Origin: Theocolax elegans
Taxonomy: Eukaryota > Arthropoda > Insecta > Hymenoptera > Cerocephalidae
Assembly: GCA_026168455.1 (NCBI GenBank)
Contig: CM047429.1
Coordinates: 36,626,066 to 36,690,065 of the forward strand
Direction of reading: 5' to 3'
DNA: 64,000 nucleotides
Made by a program: the position numbers and the translations under genes. The notes beneath the pieces are model-generated. The model had not been told where the DNA came from. It saw nothing but the letters and a program-made list of their open reading frames with translations, and searched no databases. Positions 37,328 to 48,979 of the stretch are shown one piece after another. Numbering within the stretch: the first letter of the stretch is position 1; each line of letters starts with the position of its first letter.

Positions 37328-37373
37328 AAGGCCGTGCGGTTCACGCCTATTAATAGTACGCTTGCGTATAACA

Positions 37374-37377
37374 GTTT
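37374..37377. other. Target-site duplication, right copy (gttt)
   Basis: Matches 30277-30280; satellite 2 resumes directly afterwards with attgataatatg. Confidence 0.9.
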
Positions 37378-40300
37378 ATTGATAATATGTCTCCACCCCG
37401 CCCTCAAGCTGTCAATAATTTAAATAATTGTAATCAAAGATTTATTGCACTCAAAATTGAGTGTCGGTATGATACAATGTATTTGAAAGTATAGGAGGTG
37501 CGAGCTGCAGACGACCCGAGTCGGTGCTCGCACTTCCTATAGAATCCAACGCTATAGACTGAGAGAGGTTATGATTGAATTCGTATTTGTCAAATGTTAT
37601 CGATATTATAACATAAACTCTAATTTTGTATATATTATACACTTCAAAATGTTAATTATTAATATGCCTCTACCCCGTCCACAAGCTGTCAAAAATTTAA
37701 ATAATTGTACCAAAGATTTATTGCACCCAAAATTGAGTGTCGGTATGATACAATGTATTTGAAAGTATAGGAGGTGCGAGCTGCAGACGACCCTTGTCAG
37801 TGCTCGCACCTCCTGTAGAATGCAACGCTATAGACTGAGAGAGGTTATGATTGAATTCGTATTTTTCAAATGTTATCGATATTATAACATAAACTCTAAT
37901 TTTGTACATATTATACACTTCAAATGTTAATTATTAATATGCCTCTACCCCATCCTCAAGCTGTCAGTAATTTAAATAATTGTAATTAAAGATTTATTGC
38001 ACCCAACTTTGAGAGTCGGCAAAATACAATGTATTTGAAAGTATAGGAAGTGCGAGCTGCAGACGGTCCGAATCATTGCTCGCACCTCCTATAGAATCCA
38101 ACGCTATAGACAGAGAGGTTATGATTGTATTCGTATTTTTCAAATGTTATCGATATTATAACATAAACTCTAATTTTGTACATATTATACACTTCAAATG
38201 TTAATTATTAATATGCCTCTACCCCATCCTCAAGCTGTCAGTAATTTAAATAATTGTAATTAAAGATTTATTGCACCCAACTTTGAGAGTCGGCAAAATA
38301 CAATGTATTTGAAAGTATAGGAGGTGCGAGCTGCAGACGGCCCGAGTCGGTGCTCGCACCTCCTATAGAATCCAACGCTATAGACTGAGAGAGGTTATGA
38401 TTGAGTTCGTATTTGTCAAATGTTATCGATATTATAACATAAACTCTAATTTTGTATATATTATACACTTCAAATGTTAATTATTAATATGCCTCTACCC
38501 CATCCTCAAGCTGTCAGTAATTTAAATAATTGTAATTAAAGATTTATTGCACCCAACTTTGAGAGTCGGCAAAATACAATGTATTTGAAAGTATAGGAAG
38601 TGCGAGCTGCAGACGGTCCGAATCATTGCTCGCACCTCCTATAGAATCCAACGCTATAGACAGAGAGGTTATGATTGTATTCGTATTTTTCAAATGTTAT
38701 CGATATTATAACATAAACTCTAATTTGTACATATTATACACTTCAAATGTTAATTATTATATGCCTCTACCCCATCCTCAAGCTGTCAGTAATTTAAATA
38801 ATTGTAATTAAGATTTATTGCACCCAACTTTGAGAGTCGGCAAAATACAATGTATTTGAAAGTATAGGAGGTGCGAGCTGCAGACGGCCCGAGTCGGTGC
38901 TCGCACCTCCTATAGAATCCAACGCTATAGACTGAGAGAGGTTATGATTGAGTTCGTATTTGTCAAATGTTATCGATATTATAACATAACTCTAATTTTG
39001 TATATATTATACACTTCAAAATGTTAATTATTAATATGCCTCTACCCCGTCCACAAGCTGTCAAAAATTTAAATAATTGTACCAAAGATTTATTGCACCC
39101 AAAATTGAGTGTCGGTATGATACAATGTATTTGAAAGTATAGGAGGTGCGAGCTGCAGACGACCCTTGTCAGTGCTCGCACCTCCTGTAGAATGCAACGC
39201 TATAGACTGAGAGAGGTTATGATTGAATTCGTATTTTTCAAATGTTATCGATATTATAACATAAACTCTAATTTTGTAATTGTTATACATTTTAAATGTT
39301 TATTAATAATATGCCTTTACCCCGTCCTGAAGCTGTCAATATTTTAAATAATTGTAATTAAAGATGTATTGCACCCAACATTAAGTGTCGGCAAAATACA
39401 ATGTATTTGAAAGTATAGGAAGTACGAGCTGCAGACGGTCCGAATCATTGCTCGCACCTCCTATAGAATCCAACGCTATAGACAGAGAGGTTATGATTGT
39501 ATTCGTATTTTTCAAATGTTAACGATATTATAACATAAACTCTAATTTTGTAATTGTTATACATTTTAAATGTTTATTAATAATATGCCTTTACCCCGTC
39601 CTGAGGCTGCCAATAATTTAAATAATTGTAATCAAAGATTTATTGCACCGAACATTGAGTGTCGGTATGATACAATGTATTTGAAAGTATAGGAGGTGCG
39701 AGCTGCAGACGACCCTTGTTAGTGCTCGCACCTCCTATAGAATCCAACGCTATAGACTGAGAGAGGTTATGATTGAATTCGTATTTTTCAAATGTTATCG
39801 ATATTATAACATAAACTCTAATTTTGTAATTGTTATACATTTTAAATGTTTATTAATAATATGCCTTTACCCCGTCCTGAAGCTGTCAATATTTTAAATA
39901 ATTGTAATTAAAGATTTATTGCACCCAACATTGAGTGTCGGCAAAATACAATGTATTTGAAAGTATAGGAAGTGCGAGCTGCAGACGGTCCGAATCATTG
40001 CTCGCACCTCCTATAGAATCCAACGCTATAGACAGAGAGGTTATGATTGTATTCGTATTTTTCAAATGTTAACGATATTATAACATAAACTCTAATTTTG
40101 TAATTGTTATACATTTTAAATGTTTATTAATAATATGCCTTTACCCCGTCCTGAGGCTGCCAATAATTTAAATAATTGTAATCAAAGATTTATTGCACCC
40201 AACATTGAGTGTTGGTATGATACAATGTATTTGAAAGTATAGGAGGTGCGAGCTTCAGACGGCCCTTGTTAGTGCTCGCACCTCCTATAGAATCCAACGC

Positions 40301-43300
40301 TATAGACTGAGAGAGGTTATGATTGAATTCGTATTTTTCAAATGTTATCGATATTATAACATAAACTCTAATTTTGTAATTGTTATACATTTTAAATGTT
40401 TATTAATAATATGCCTTTACCCCGTCCTGAAGCTGTCAATATTTTAAATAATTGTAATTAAAGATTTATTGCACCCAACATTGAGTGTCGGCAAAATACA
40501 ATGTATTTGAAAGTATAGGAAGTGCGAGCTGCAGACGGTCCGAATCATTGCTCGCACCTCCTATAGAATCCAACGCTATAGACAGAGAGGTTATGATTGT
40601 ATTCGTATTTTTCAAATGTTAACGATATTATAACATAAACTCTAATTTTGTAATTGTTATACATTTTAAATGTTTATTAATAATATGCCTTTACCCCGTC
40701 CTGAGGCTGCCAATAATTTAAATAATTGTAATCAAAGATTTATTGCACCCAACATTGAGTGTTGGTATGATACAATGTATTTGAAAGTATAGGAGGTGCG
40801 AGCTTCAGACGGCCCGAGTCCGTGCTCGCACCTCCTATAGAATCCAACGCTATAGACTGAGAGAGGTTATGATTGAATTCGTATTTTTCAAATGTTATCG
40901 ATTTTATAACATAAACTCTAATTTTGTACATATTATACACTTCAAATGTTAGTTATAATATGCCTCTACCCCATCCTTAAGCTGTCAGTAATTTAAATAA
41001 TTGTAATTAAAGATTTATGGCACCCAACATTGTGAGTCGGCATAATACAATGTATTTGAATGTATAGGAGGTGCGAGCTGCAGACGGCCGAATCGGTGCT
41101 CGCACCTCCTATAGACTCCGTCGCATTAGACTGAGAGAGGTTATGATTGAATTCGTATTTTTCAAATGTTAACGATATTATAACATAAACTCTAATTTTG
41201 TACATATTATACACTTCAAATGTTAATTATTAATATGCCTCTACCCCGTCCACAAGCTGTCAAAAATTTAAATAATTGTAATCAAAGATTTATTGCACCG
41301 AACATTGAGTGTCGGTATGATACAATGTATTTGAAAGTATAGGAGGTGCGAGCTGCAGACGACCCTTGTTAGTGCTCGCACCTCCTATAGAATCCAACGC
41401 TATAGACTGAGAGAGGTTATGATTGAATTCGTATTTTTCAAATGTTATCGATATTATAACATAAACTCTAATTTTGTAATTGTTATACATTTTAAATGTT
41501 TATTAATAATATGCCTTTACCCCGTCCTGAAGCTGTCAATATTTTAAATAATTGTAATTAAAGATTTATTGCACCCAACATTGAGTGTCGGCAAAATACA
41601 ATGTATTTGAAAGTATAGGAAGTGCGAGCTGCAGACGGTCCGAATCATTGCTCGCACCTCCTATAGAATCCAACGCTATAGACAGAGAGGTTATGATTGT
41701 ATTCGTATTTTTCAAATGTTAACGATATTATAACATAAACTCTAATTTTGTAATTGTTATACATTTTAAATGTTTATTAATAATATGCCTTTACCCCGTC
41801 CTGAGGCTGCCAATAATTTAAATAATTGTAATCAAAGATTTATTGCACCCAACATTGAGTGTTGGTATGATACAATGTATTTGAAAGTATAGGAGGTGCG
41901 AGCTTCAGACGGCCCGAGTCCGTGCTCGCACCTCCTATAGAATCCAACGCTATAGACTGAGAGAGGTTATGATTGAATTCGTATTTTTCAAATGTTATCG
42001 ATTTTATAACATAAACTCTAATTTTGTACATATTATACACTTCAAATGTTAGTTATTAATATGCCTCTACCCCATCCTTAAGCTGTCAGTAATTTAAATA
42101 ATTGTAATTAAAGATTTATGGCACCCAACATTGTGAGTCGGCATAATACAATGTATTTGAATGTATAGGAGGTGCGAGCTGCAGACGGCCGAATCGGTGC
42201 TCGCACCTCCTATAGACTCCGTCGCATTAGACTGAGAGAGGTTATGTTTCCTTTCGTATTTTTCAAACGTTAACGCTTATTTAACAAAAACCCTAATTTT
42301 GTAATATTTATACATTTTAAATGTTTATTGATAATATGCCTCTACCCCGTTCTCATTTTGTCGATAATAAAATAATTGTAATTAAACAAATATTGCACCC
42401 AACATTGAAAGTCGGCATAATACACTGTATTTGAAAGTATAGGAGGTGCGAGCTGCAGACGGCCCGAATCATTGCGCGCACCTCCTATAGAATTCAACGC
42501 TATAGACAGAGAGGTTATGATTGAATTCGTATTTTTCAAATGTTAACGATATTATAACATAAACTCTATTTTTGTAATTGTTATACATTTTAAATGCTAA
42601 TTATTAATATGCCTCTACCCCATCCTCAAGCTGTCAGTAATTTAAATAATTGTAATTAAAGATTTATTGCACCCAACTTTGAGAGTCGGCAAAATACAAT
42701 GTATTTGAAAGTATAGGAAGTGCGAGCTGCAGACGGTCCGAATCATTGCTCGCACCTCCTATAGAATCCAACGCTATAGACAGAGAGGTTATGATTGTAT
42801 TCGTATTTTTCAAATGTTATCGATATTATAACATAAACTCTAATTTTGTACATATTATACACTTCAAATGTTAATTATTAATATGCCTCTACCCCATCCT
42901 CAAGCTGTCAGTAATTTAAATAATGTAATTTAAAGATTTATTGCACCCAACTTTGAGAGTCGGCAAAATACAATGTATTTGAAAGTATAGGAGGTGCGAG
43001 CTGCAGACGGCCCGAGTCGGTGCTCGCACCTCCTATAGAATCCAACGCTATAGACTGAGAGAGGTTATGATTGAGTTCGTATTTGTCAAATGTTATCGAT
43101 ATTATAACATAAACTCTAATTTTGTATATATTATACACTTCAAAATGTTAATTATTAATATGCCTCTACCCCGTCCACAAGCTGTCAAAAATTTAAATAA
43201 TTGTACCAAAGATTTATTGCACCCAAAATTGAGTGTCGGTATGATACAATGTATTTGAAAGTATAGGAGGTGCGAGCTGCAGACGACCCTTGTCAGTGCT

Positions 43301-45530
43301 CGCACCTCCTGTAGAATGCAACGCTATAGACTGAGAGAGGTTATGATTGAATTCGTATTTTTCAAATGTTATCGATATTATAACATAAACTCTAATTTTG
43401 TAATTGTTATACATTTTAAATGTTTATTAATAATATGCCTTTACCCCGTCCTGAAGCTGTCAATATTTTAAATAATTGTAATTAAAGATGTATTGCACCC
43501 AACATTAAGTGTCGGCAAAATACAATGTATTTGAAAGTATAGGAAGTACGAGCTGCAGACGGTCCGAATCATTGCTCGCACCTCCTATAGAATCCAACGC
43601 TATAGACAGAGAGGTTATGATTGTATTCGTATTTTTCAAATGTTAACGATATTATAACATAAACTCTAATTTTTGTAATTGTTATACATTTTAAATGTTT
43701 ATTAATAATATGCCTTTACCCCGTCCTGAGGCTGCCAATAATTTAAATAATTGTAATCAAAGATTTATTGCACCGAACATTGAGTGTCGGTATGATACAA
43801 TGTATTTGAAAGTATAGGAGGTGCGAGCTGCAGACGACCCTTGTTAGTGCTCGCACCTCCTATAGAATCCAACGCTATAGACTGAGAGAGGTTATGATTG
43901 AATTCGTATTTTTCAAATGTTATCGATATTATAACATAAACTCTAATTTTGTAATTGTTATACATTTTAAATGTTTATTAATAATATGCCTTTACCCCGT
44001 CCTGAAGCTGTCAATATTTTAAATAATTGTAATTAAAGATTTATTGCACCCAACATTGAGTGTCGGCAAAATACAATGTATTTGAAAGTATAGGAAGTGC
44101 GAGCTGCAGACGGTCCGAATCATTGCTCGCACCTCCTATAGAATCCAACGCTATAGACAGAGAGGTTATGATTGTATTCGTATTTTTCAAATGTTAACGA
44201 TATTATAACATAAACTCTAATTTTGTAATTGTTATACATTTTAAATGTTTATTAATAATATGCCTTTACCCCGTCCTGAGGCTGCCAATAATTTAAATAA
44301 TTGTAATCAAAGATTTATTGCACCCAACATTGAGTGTTGGTATGATACAATGTATTTGAAAGTATAGGAGGTGCGAGCTTCAGACGGCCCGAGTCCGTGC
44401 TCGCACCTCTATAGAATCCAACGCTATAGACTGAGAGAGGTTATGATTGAATTCGTATTTTTCAAATGTTATCGATTTTATAACATAAACTCTAATTTTG
44501 TACATATTATACACTTCAAATGTTAGTTATTAATATGCCTCTACCCCATCCTTAAGCTGTCAGTAATTTAAATAATTGTAATTAAAGATTTATGGCACCC
44601 AACATTGTGAGTCGGCATAATACAATGTATTTGAATGTATAGGAGGTGCGAGCTGCAGACGGCCGAATCGGTGCTCGCACCTCCTATAGACTCCGTCGCA
44701 TTAGACTGAGAGAGGTTATGTTTCCTTTCGTATTTTTCAAACGTTAACGCTTATTTAACAAAAACCCTAATTTTGTAATATTTATACATTTTAAATGTTT
44801 ATTGATAATATGCCTCTACCCCGTTCTCATTTTGTCGATAATAAAATAATTGTAATTAAACAAATATTGCACCCAACATTGAAAGTCGGCATAATACACT
44901 GTATTTGAAAGTATAGGAGGTGCGAGCTGCAGACGGCCCGAATCATTGCGCGCACCTCCTATAGAATTCAACGCTATAGACAGAGAGGTTATGATTGAAT
45001 TCGTATTTTTCAAATGTTAACGATATTATAACATAAACTCTATTTTTGTAATTGTTATACATTTTAAATGCTAATTATTAATATGCCTCTACCCCATCCT
45101 CAAGCTGTCAGTAATTTAAATAATTGTAATCAAAGATTTATTGCACCGAACATTGAGTGTCGGTATGATACAATGTATTTGAAAGTATAGGAGGTGCGAG
45201 CTGCAGACGGCCCGAATCATTGCTCGCACCTCCTATAGAATCCAACGCTATAGACAGAGAGGTTATGATTGAATTCGTATTTTTCAAATGTTAACGATAT
45301 TATAACATAAACTCTAATTTTGTAATTGTTATACATTTTAAATGTTTATTAATAATATGCCTTTACCCCGTCCTGAAGCTGTCAATAATTTAAATAATTG
45401 TAATCAAAGATTTATTGCACCGAACATTGAGTGTCGGTATGATACAATGTATTTGAAAGTATAGGAGGTGCGAGCTGCAGACGGCCCGAATCGTTGCTAG
45501 CACCTCCTATAGAATCCGTCGCCTATTATT
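37378..45530. repeat. Satellite 2, right block: about 30 units of ~275 bp, partly 550-bp dimers
   Basis: The palindrome core recurs from 37494 to about 45464 with steps of 274-277 bp. From about 38000 to 44300 two unit types alternate. In type A both palindrome arms match perfectly and the flank is tagactgagagaggtt. In type B the left arm has aagtgcg instead of aggtgcg and the flank is tagacagagaggtt. This gives a 550-bp dimer. Long identical stretches recur at 5496, 4125 and 2474 bp, all multiples of about 275, showing repeated block duplication. One unit (about 44400) has lost a base from the right arm. Recurrent 66-codon minus-strand frames are by-products of sequence conservation. Confidence 0.95.
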
Positions 45531-45964
45531 GCGGAAACGTTTAGCATCGCCACCTATTGATTCTTTTTCAAACTACGTAGCTAAAGTTTTTCTTATTTTC
45601 CGTTTGCTAAATTACACATTTTTAGAAAGAATGTATATCGTTTTTATTTTTCGTTTAATTTTTTAATTGATTATCTATTCTTCTGTATTTTACTGAAAAA
45701 TGATTCTCAGTTAATGTAAAATATTGCCTCTACTTCATTTTTGTGGTTTTTAATTGCATTCTATATTTATTTTCATCGTAATTATGTAGTACGAGCTTCC
45801 CAACGTGTTTGTATCAATCGTATTTTTTAATTTTTTTCTTCGTCGTGCACTTTTGACTGTTTTTTTTAGTGTTCCAACATTTATCAATATCGTGAAATTG
45901 TGCGTCTGCACTTTATTTGTTAGAAAATTATCCAGTTTTTGTATAATTGAATCTAATCGTTGTT
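45531..45964. other. AT-rich spacer right of satellite 2
   Basis: About 430 bp of A/T-rich sequence after the last palindrome-bearing unit. No gene, RNA gene or clear repeat seen. Confidence 0.5.
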
Positions 45965-46180
45965 GTTAACTAAGAGAGGTTATGTTTGAGGTCGTATTTT
46001 TCAATTTCTAGAGCATTTTAACATAATTCAAACTTTTGTACTTATAATTTATGTAATATATGCATTTCAAATATGCCTCCACTGCGTTTATAGTTTGTCA
46101 TTGTATTAAATAATAGTAATAGGAGAAACAGTGCATGTAATATACGGGTGTCGGCATAGTAGGATTAAATTCAGATATGG
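45965..46180. repeat. Decayed outlier unit of satellite 2
   Basis: Words of the satellite occur here in the correct order with many changes: actaagagaggttatg, tcgtatttttcaa, taacataa, ttttgtac, atatgcctcc, then gtgtcggcatagta. The GC-rich palindrome is missing. It therefore looks like an old unit at the array edge, or the pre-satellite ancestor. Confidence 0.75.
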
Positions 46181-46390
46181 CATCCCCTTAATATAGAGTT
46201 CTCTTGTAACGTAAAAGAAAGGAAGAGAAAGAATAGAACCGAGAAGGAGAATTGAGAAAAAGCGGTGAGTGGTCTGCACGTGGCCATTTTTATAATTTAT
46301 ATTTTTCTCGCAATGACTCGGGTTCCTCACCGCGGTACTTAATAATTTTTCGGGATATTAATAACTTTTTTTTGATTGGATTAAATCCAA

Positions 46391-46395
<5 letters not shown>

Positions 46396-46431
<36 letters not shown>
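46396..46431. repeat. (AT)n microsatellite
   Basis: About 36 bp of uninterrupted alternating AT. Confidence 0.95.
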
Positions 46432-46434
<3 letters not shown>

Positions 46435-46860
46435 TACGGTGTTTGATTGAAAGAAGTGTGACGGGAAGATCGGGCCCGTATAGAATAATAATATATTCGA
46501 AAATTGTTGTCGGGAATAAATTTATATAAGTAAATTATAATAAACACGTTAATGGAGATACATATATATTCTTGTTATAATTATTTTTAATACTATTGAG
46601 TCTCCTCACCCCCCTTTCCTAACAAGTGTCGTTCCCGCAACGACGGCACCACGAACCCGAGACCAGAGTCGGCGACGGCAGTGAGGAGGACAATATAAAT
46701 ATATATATACGTATTATTAATATTGAAGATTAAGAAAATCATATCAGGTAGAAGTATATTCCACGTGGTGTAATGCGCGGGATACTACATCACAAATGAA
46801 AAAAACCGTTTTTACAGGAAATGTAAACTACTCTGTATCTGTGACGTGACTTTATATATA
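46432..46860. other. Spacer with a short GC-rich island
   Basis: A/T-rich except for about 46600-46690, which contains a perfect 6-bp-stem hairpin gtcgttcccgcaacgac and is bracketed by loosely inverted tctcctcac and gtgaggagg. It could be a remnant of a mobile element. No coding frame recognised. Confidence 0.45.
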
Positions 46861-47030
46861 TATCTGAAAATAGGACCATAAACTTCTCTTTTCATGAGAA
46901 AACTACCACCAAATTTTTAGCCAAATTGGTTGAAAACTTTTTGAGATATTTGAGGAAAACCACTTTTTTGGATGACAAAAATATAAGGTTCTCCCGTAGA
47001 ACGGTCGTGCCTAAAAAGTATCCAGATTAT
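46861..47030 (+). repeat. Decayed interspersed repeat related to 51660-51800
   Basis: Contains tttttgagatatttgagga, then accacttttttgg and cggtcgtgccta. The words tttttgagat-tttgaggaa-cacttttttc and cggtcgtgcc recur in the same order at 51736-51990, so both are parts of one dispersed family, probably the non-coding end of a DNA transposon. Confidence 0.55.
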
Positions 47031-47273
47031 AATATTCATTAGATGTTATATTAAAGTTTAAAAAAATATATAAGTATTTATTTTTAATTAACAAAACATG
47101 TTACAAAACTTTTATTAACATCATGTAAAAGTAAATTTATTTATATCATGTTATTTATTAATAATTTACTAGAAAATTATAACGTGGCATATAGAATATT
47201 TTTGTTTTATTTATTTCTAAATTACAATTACTTTTTTTTATAATACAAATTCAATATATTATATTCTATTACT

Positions 47274-47455
47274 TGTTAAGAGTACATAGGAGTGTACAGA
47301 AACAATTATGCTTTTTATTCCAACGTTACTAAATTGAATAGAAATTTGTAGATAGTAAAATCAATAACAAAATCTAACTTACTAATTACTTAAAATTTAA
47401 GACTATACCTTTCTTACTAAATATTAATATTATTAAATAACATATATAATAAAGG
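47274..47455 (+). repeat. 182-bp direct repeat, copy 1 of 2
   Basis: Starts tgttaagagtacataggag and contains attccaacgttactaaattg. It recurs at 48536-48716 with roughly 10-15 differences, 1262 bp away and in the same orientation. The two copies bracket the broken exon at 47931-48253. Confidence 0.92.
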
Positions 47456-47632
47456 TTAATTAATAAAAATATTATTCTACGAATTAACCATAGTAACTAT
47501 AATTCTATAAAATTATCAGTAGCAATTAACCACAAAAGCCACACTCAATACTAGATTAATAAAAAAAGAGAAATTCCAGAATTCAAAATAAATAATGCGT
47601 AGGTATAATTAATTACCAACATCATAAGCATT

Positions 47633-47680
47633 TTAAGCTTCATCTTGCAAGCGAGTCAATAAAAATTCGTTTATATCCAT
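47633..47680 (-). pseudogene. Short coding-like remnant (MDINEFLLTRLQDEA, stop)
   Basis: Sixteen codons including the stop, with more balanced composition than the surrounding A/T-rich DNA and a protein-like amphipathic sequence; open a further eight codons upstream. No splice acceptor is visible. It lies 250 bp downstream (minus sense) of the broken exon and could be a last exon of the same lost gene. Weak call. Confidence 0.2.
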
Positions 47681-47930
47681 ATGATTGTGTGGCAAGCAAT
47701 AATTATTTTATACGTAACAATTGAGAAAAAATCATAAAAATGTTAAAAAAATAATAAGTTAAATTTTTATTATGAATATTAGACACTTTTGAAATATTGT
47801 ATAAATAACATTTTTTAAGTTTTAAGTGTTGAAAAGTATTGATAGAAAACAACATTTAATTATTTCAGAATCCTAAGGTAATTATTTATTTAAAATCAGA
47901 TTAAAAAAATTGAAATTTATAAAACATAAC

Positions 47931-48253
47931 TTACTCGTTAATGAAATTTGAAATATCAAGACGTATTTCATATAAAATATCTGACAACATATCTAGATAA
48001 CCTTGAATTTCCTTAGCCACTTGTTTATCCTTGAGTTCTTAATATGCCTTCGGAAAAGACGTTAAGTAGCATCGATACCAGAAAATTCAACAAACGTTGT
48101 AAATTCATGATGTTGAGCAAGTTTCTTGAACGATTGCGACCATATACGCTCGGTAATCTTATACGTGAATACGAATTTTAACATTTGAAGAGATTCCGTG
48201 GATGCATCCATTAATTCTTTGCGTCGACGGGCTACCTCCGAAAATGCAATCAC
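47931..48253 (-). pseudogene. Broken exon of an unrecognised protein
   Basis: On the minus strand a good splice acceptor (tttaattttag) at 48254 is followed by 63 open codons of clearly protein-like sequence (for example FSEVARRRKELM, MLKFVFTYKITERIW), ending in TAA at 48062. The neighbouring frame then continues with a coding-like run (SFPKAY, TAA, ELKDKQVAKEIQGYLDM, LYEIRLDI) to a TAA at 47931-47933 that overlaps a GTAAGT donor-like word. The simplest reading is one exon with one small deletion and one nonsense change. Codon third positions are richer in G/C than the surroundings. Mostly helical and charged; no family recognised. A functional short terminal exon ending at 48062 is also possible. 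Confidence 0.45.
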
Positions 48254-48535
48254 CTAAAATTAAAATGATGGCATAGTTTTAGTTGTTTAATCAAATTATT
48301 TCTGTGTGATTTTTATGGTCAGTTACAGGTTACGAAATAAAATCAGTATTTATTTTCCATGTTACCGTTCTATTTTAAAGTGCATATACTGTTTGTAAAA
48401 AAAACATATCGGGTGAAAATAGTATTTTTATATGTCAAATTTGAAAAAATATTATAAATATTTGGGTGTTTAATAAAATTTGTTGTACGAATAAAAATTA
48501 TAGTGATTTATAAATAAACGCTTTGTTGACAAAAA

Positions 48536-48716
48536 TGTTAAGAGTATATAGGAGTGTACAGAAACAATTATGCTTTTTATTCCAACGTTACTAAATTGAA
48601 TAAAAATTTGTAGATAGTACAATCAATAACAAAATCTAATTTATTAATTGCTTAAAATTGAAGGTTATACCTTTCTTATTAAATATTAATATTATTAAAT
48701 AACATTTATAATAAAG
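48536..48716 (+). repeat. 182-bp direct repeat, copy 2 of 2
   Basis: Second copy of 47274-47455. Confidence 0.92.
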
Positions 48717-48979
48717 ATATTTCAAATTATTTAGAAAAAATGACCAAAATTGGAAGTGTGTTCACCTCTTGTAACTAATTCCCTATACCAAGTTGTTTAC
48801 GCTCTAAAATAAAAAGAGATTCCATGCATTCTAAAGTGAATTGATGTAAATTTTATAAATAAAGAATACAACATGATTTCTTTAGCTAAGAAAAGAAAAC
48901 ATATTATAATAATCATCCTCACATCAAGAATTTATAACTTAGTTACAAAAAGTAAATTCAAGATTTTTTAATATCTTAC

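Larger units (their letters stand above)
30281..37373 (-). mobile_element. Ty3/Gypsy LTR retrotransposon, full length, young
   Basis: A 7093-bp element inserted in satellite 2. Two 1101-bp LTRs (30281-31381 and 36273-37373) begin TG and end CA, and by direct comparison differ at only two positions (C/T and T/A). The 4-bp target duplication gttt flanks it (30277-30280 and 37374-37377), and the interrupted satellite unit is restored when the element is removed. The internal region carries a tRNA-Lys primer site, gag, pol in the -1 frame with protease, reverse transcriptase, RNase H and integrase in Gypsy order, and a G-rich polypurine tract. No env-like frame exists between the pol stop and the 3' LTR. 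Both genes are open, so this copy could still be autonomous. It is much richer in G+C than its surroundings. Confidence 0.97.
36273..37373 (-). repeat. 5' LTR of the Gypsy element
   Basis: Begins TGTTATACGC and ends CTTACGACA on the minus strand. An A/T box (TATATATA on minus, about 37318-37327) lies only ~46 nt inside, so U3 may be very short. AATAAA is at 37121-37126. If transcription starts just after the A/T box, most of the LTR downstream of the AATAAA is U5 and lies in the 5' leader of the genomic RNA. Confidence 0.97.

Noticed and set aside
37451..45013. Recurrent 66-codon minus-strand ORFs (starting MYNNYKIRVYV or MYNMYKIRVYV) every 550 bp.
   Set aside because: They recur only because satellite 2 units are nearly identical. 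They run through the palindrome, single-base differences in B units destroy the frame, and there is no start context or motif.
28835..45530. CRISPR array, because repeats with palindromic cores recur at regular spacing.
   Set aside because: The whole 275-bp unit is repeated, there are no unique spacers and no cas genes, and the context is eukaryotic.
28835..45530. SINE or tRNA-derived repeat, because of the GC-rich hairpin.
   Set aside because: No A-box/B-box pair or tRNA fold is apparent, and copies are tandem rather than dispersed.
46597..46695. rRNA fragment or R2-type remnant in the GC-rich island.
   Set aside because: No recognisable rRNA core word; only a short hairpin and loosely inverted ends.
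48760..48830. A possible small exon (acceptor ttattttag, donor gtgaac) between the two exon candidates.
   Set aside because: All three frames contain a stop within about 40 bases, and it does not fix the phase between the candidates.
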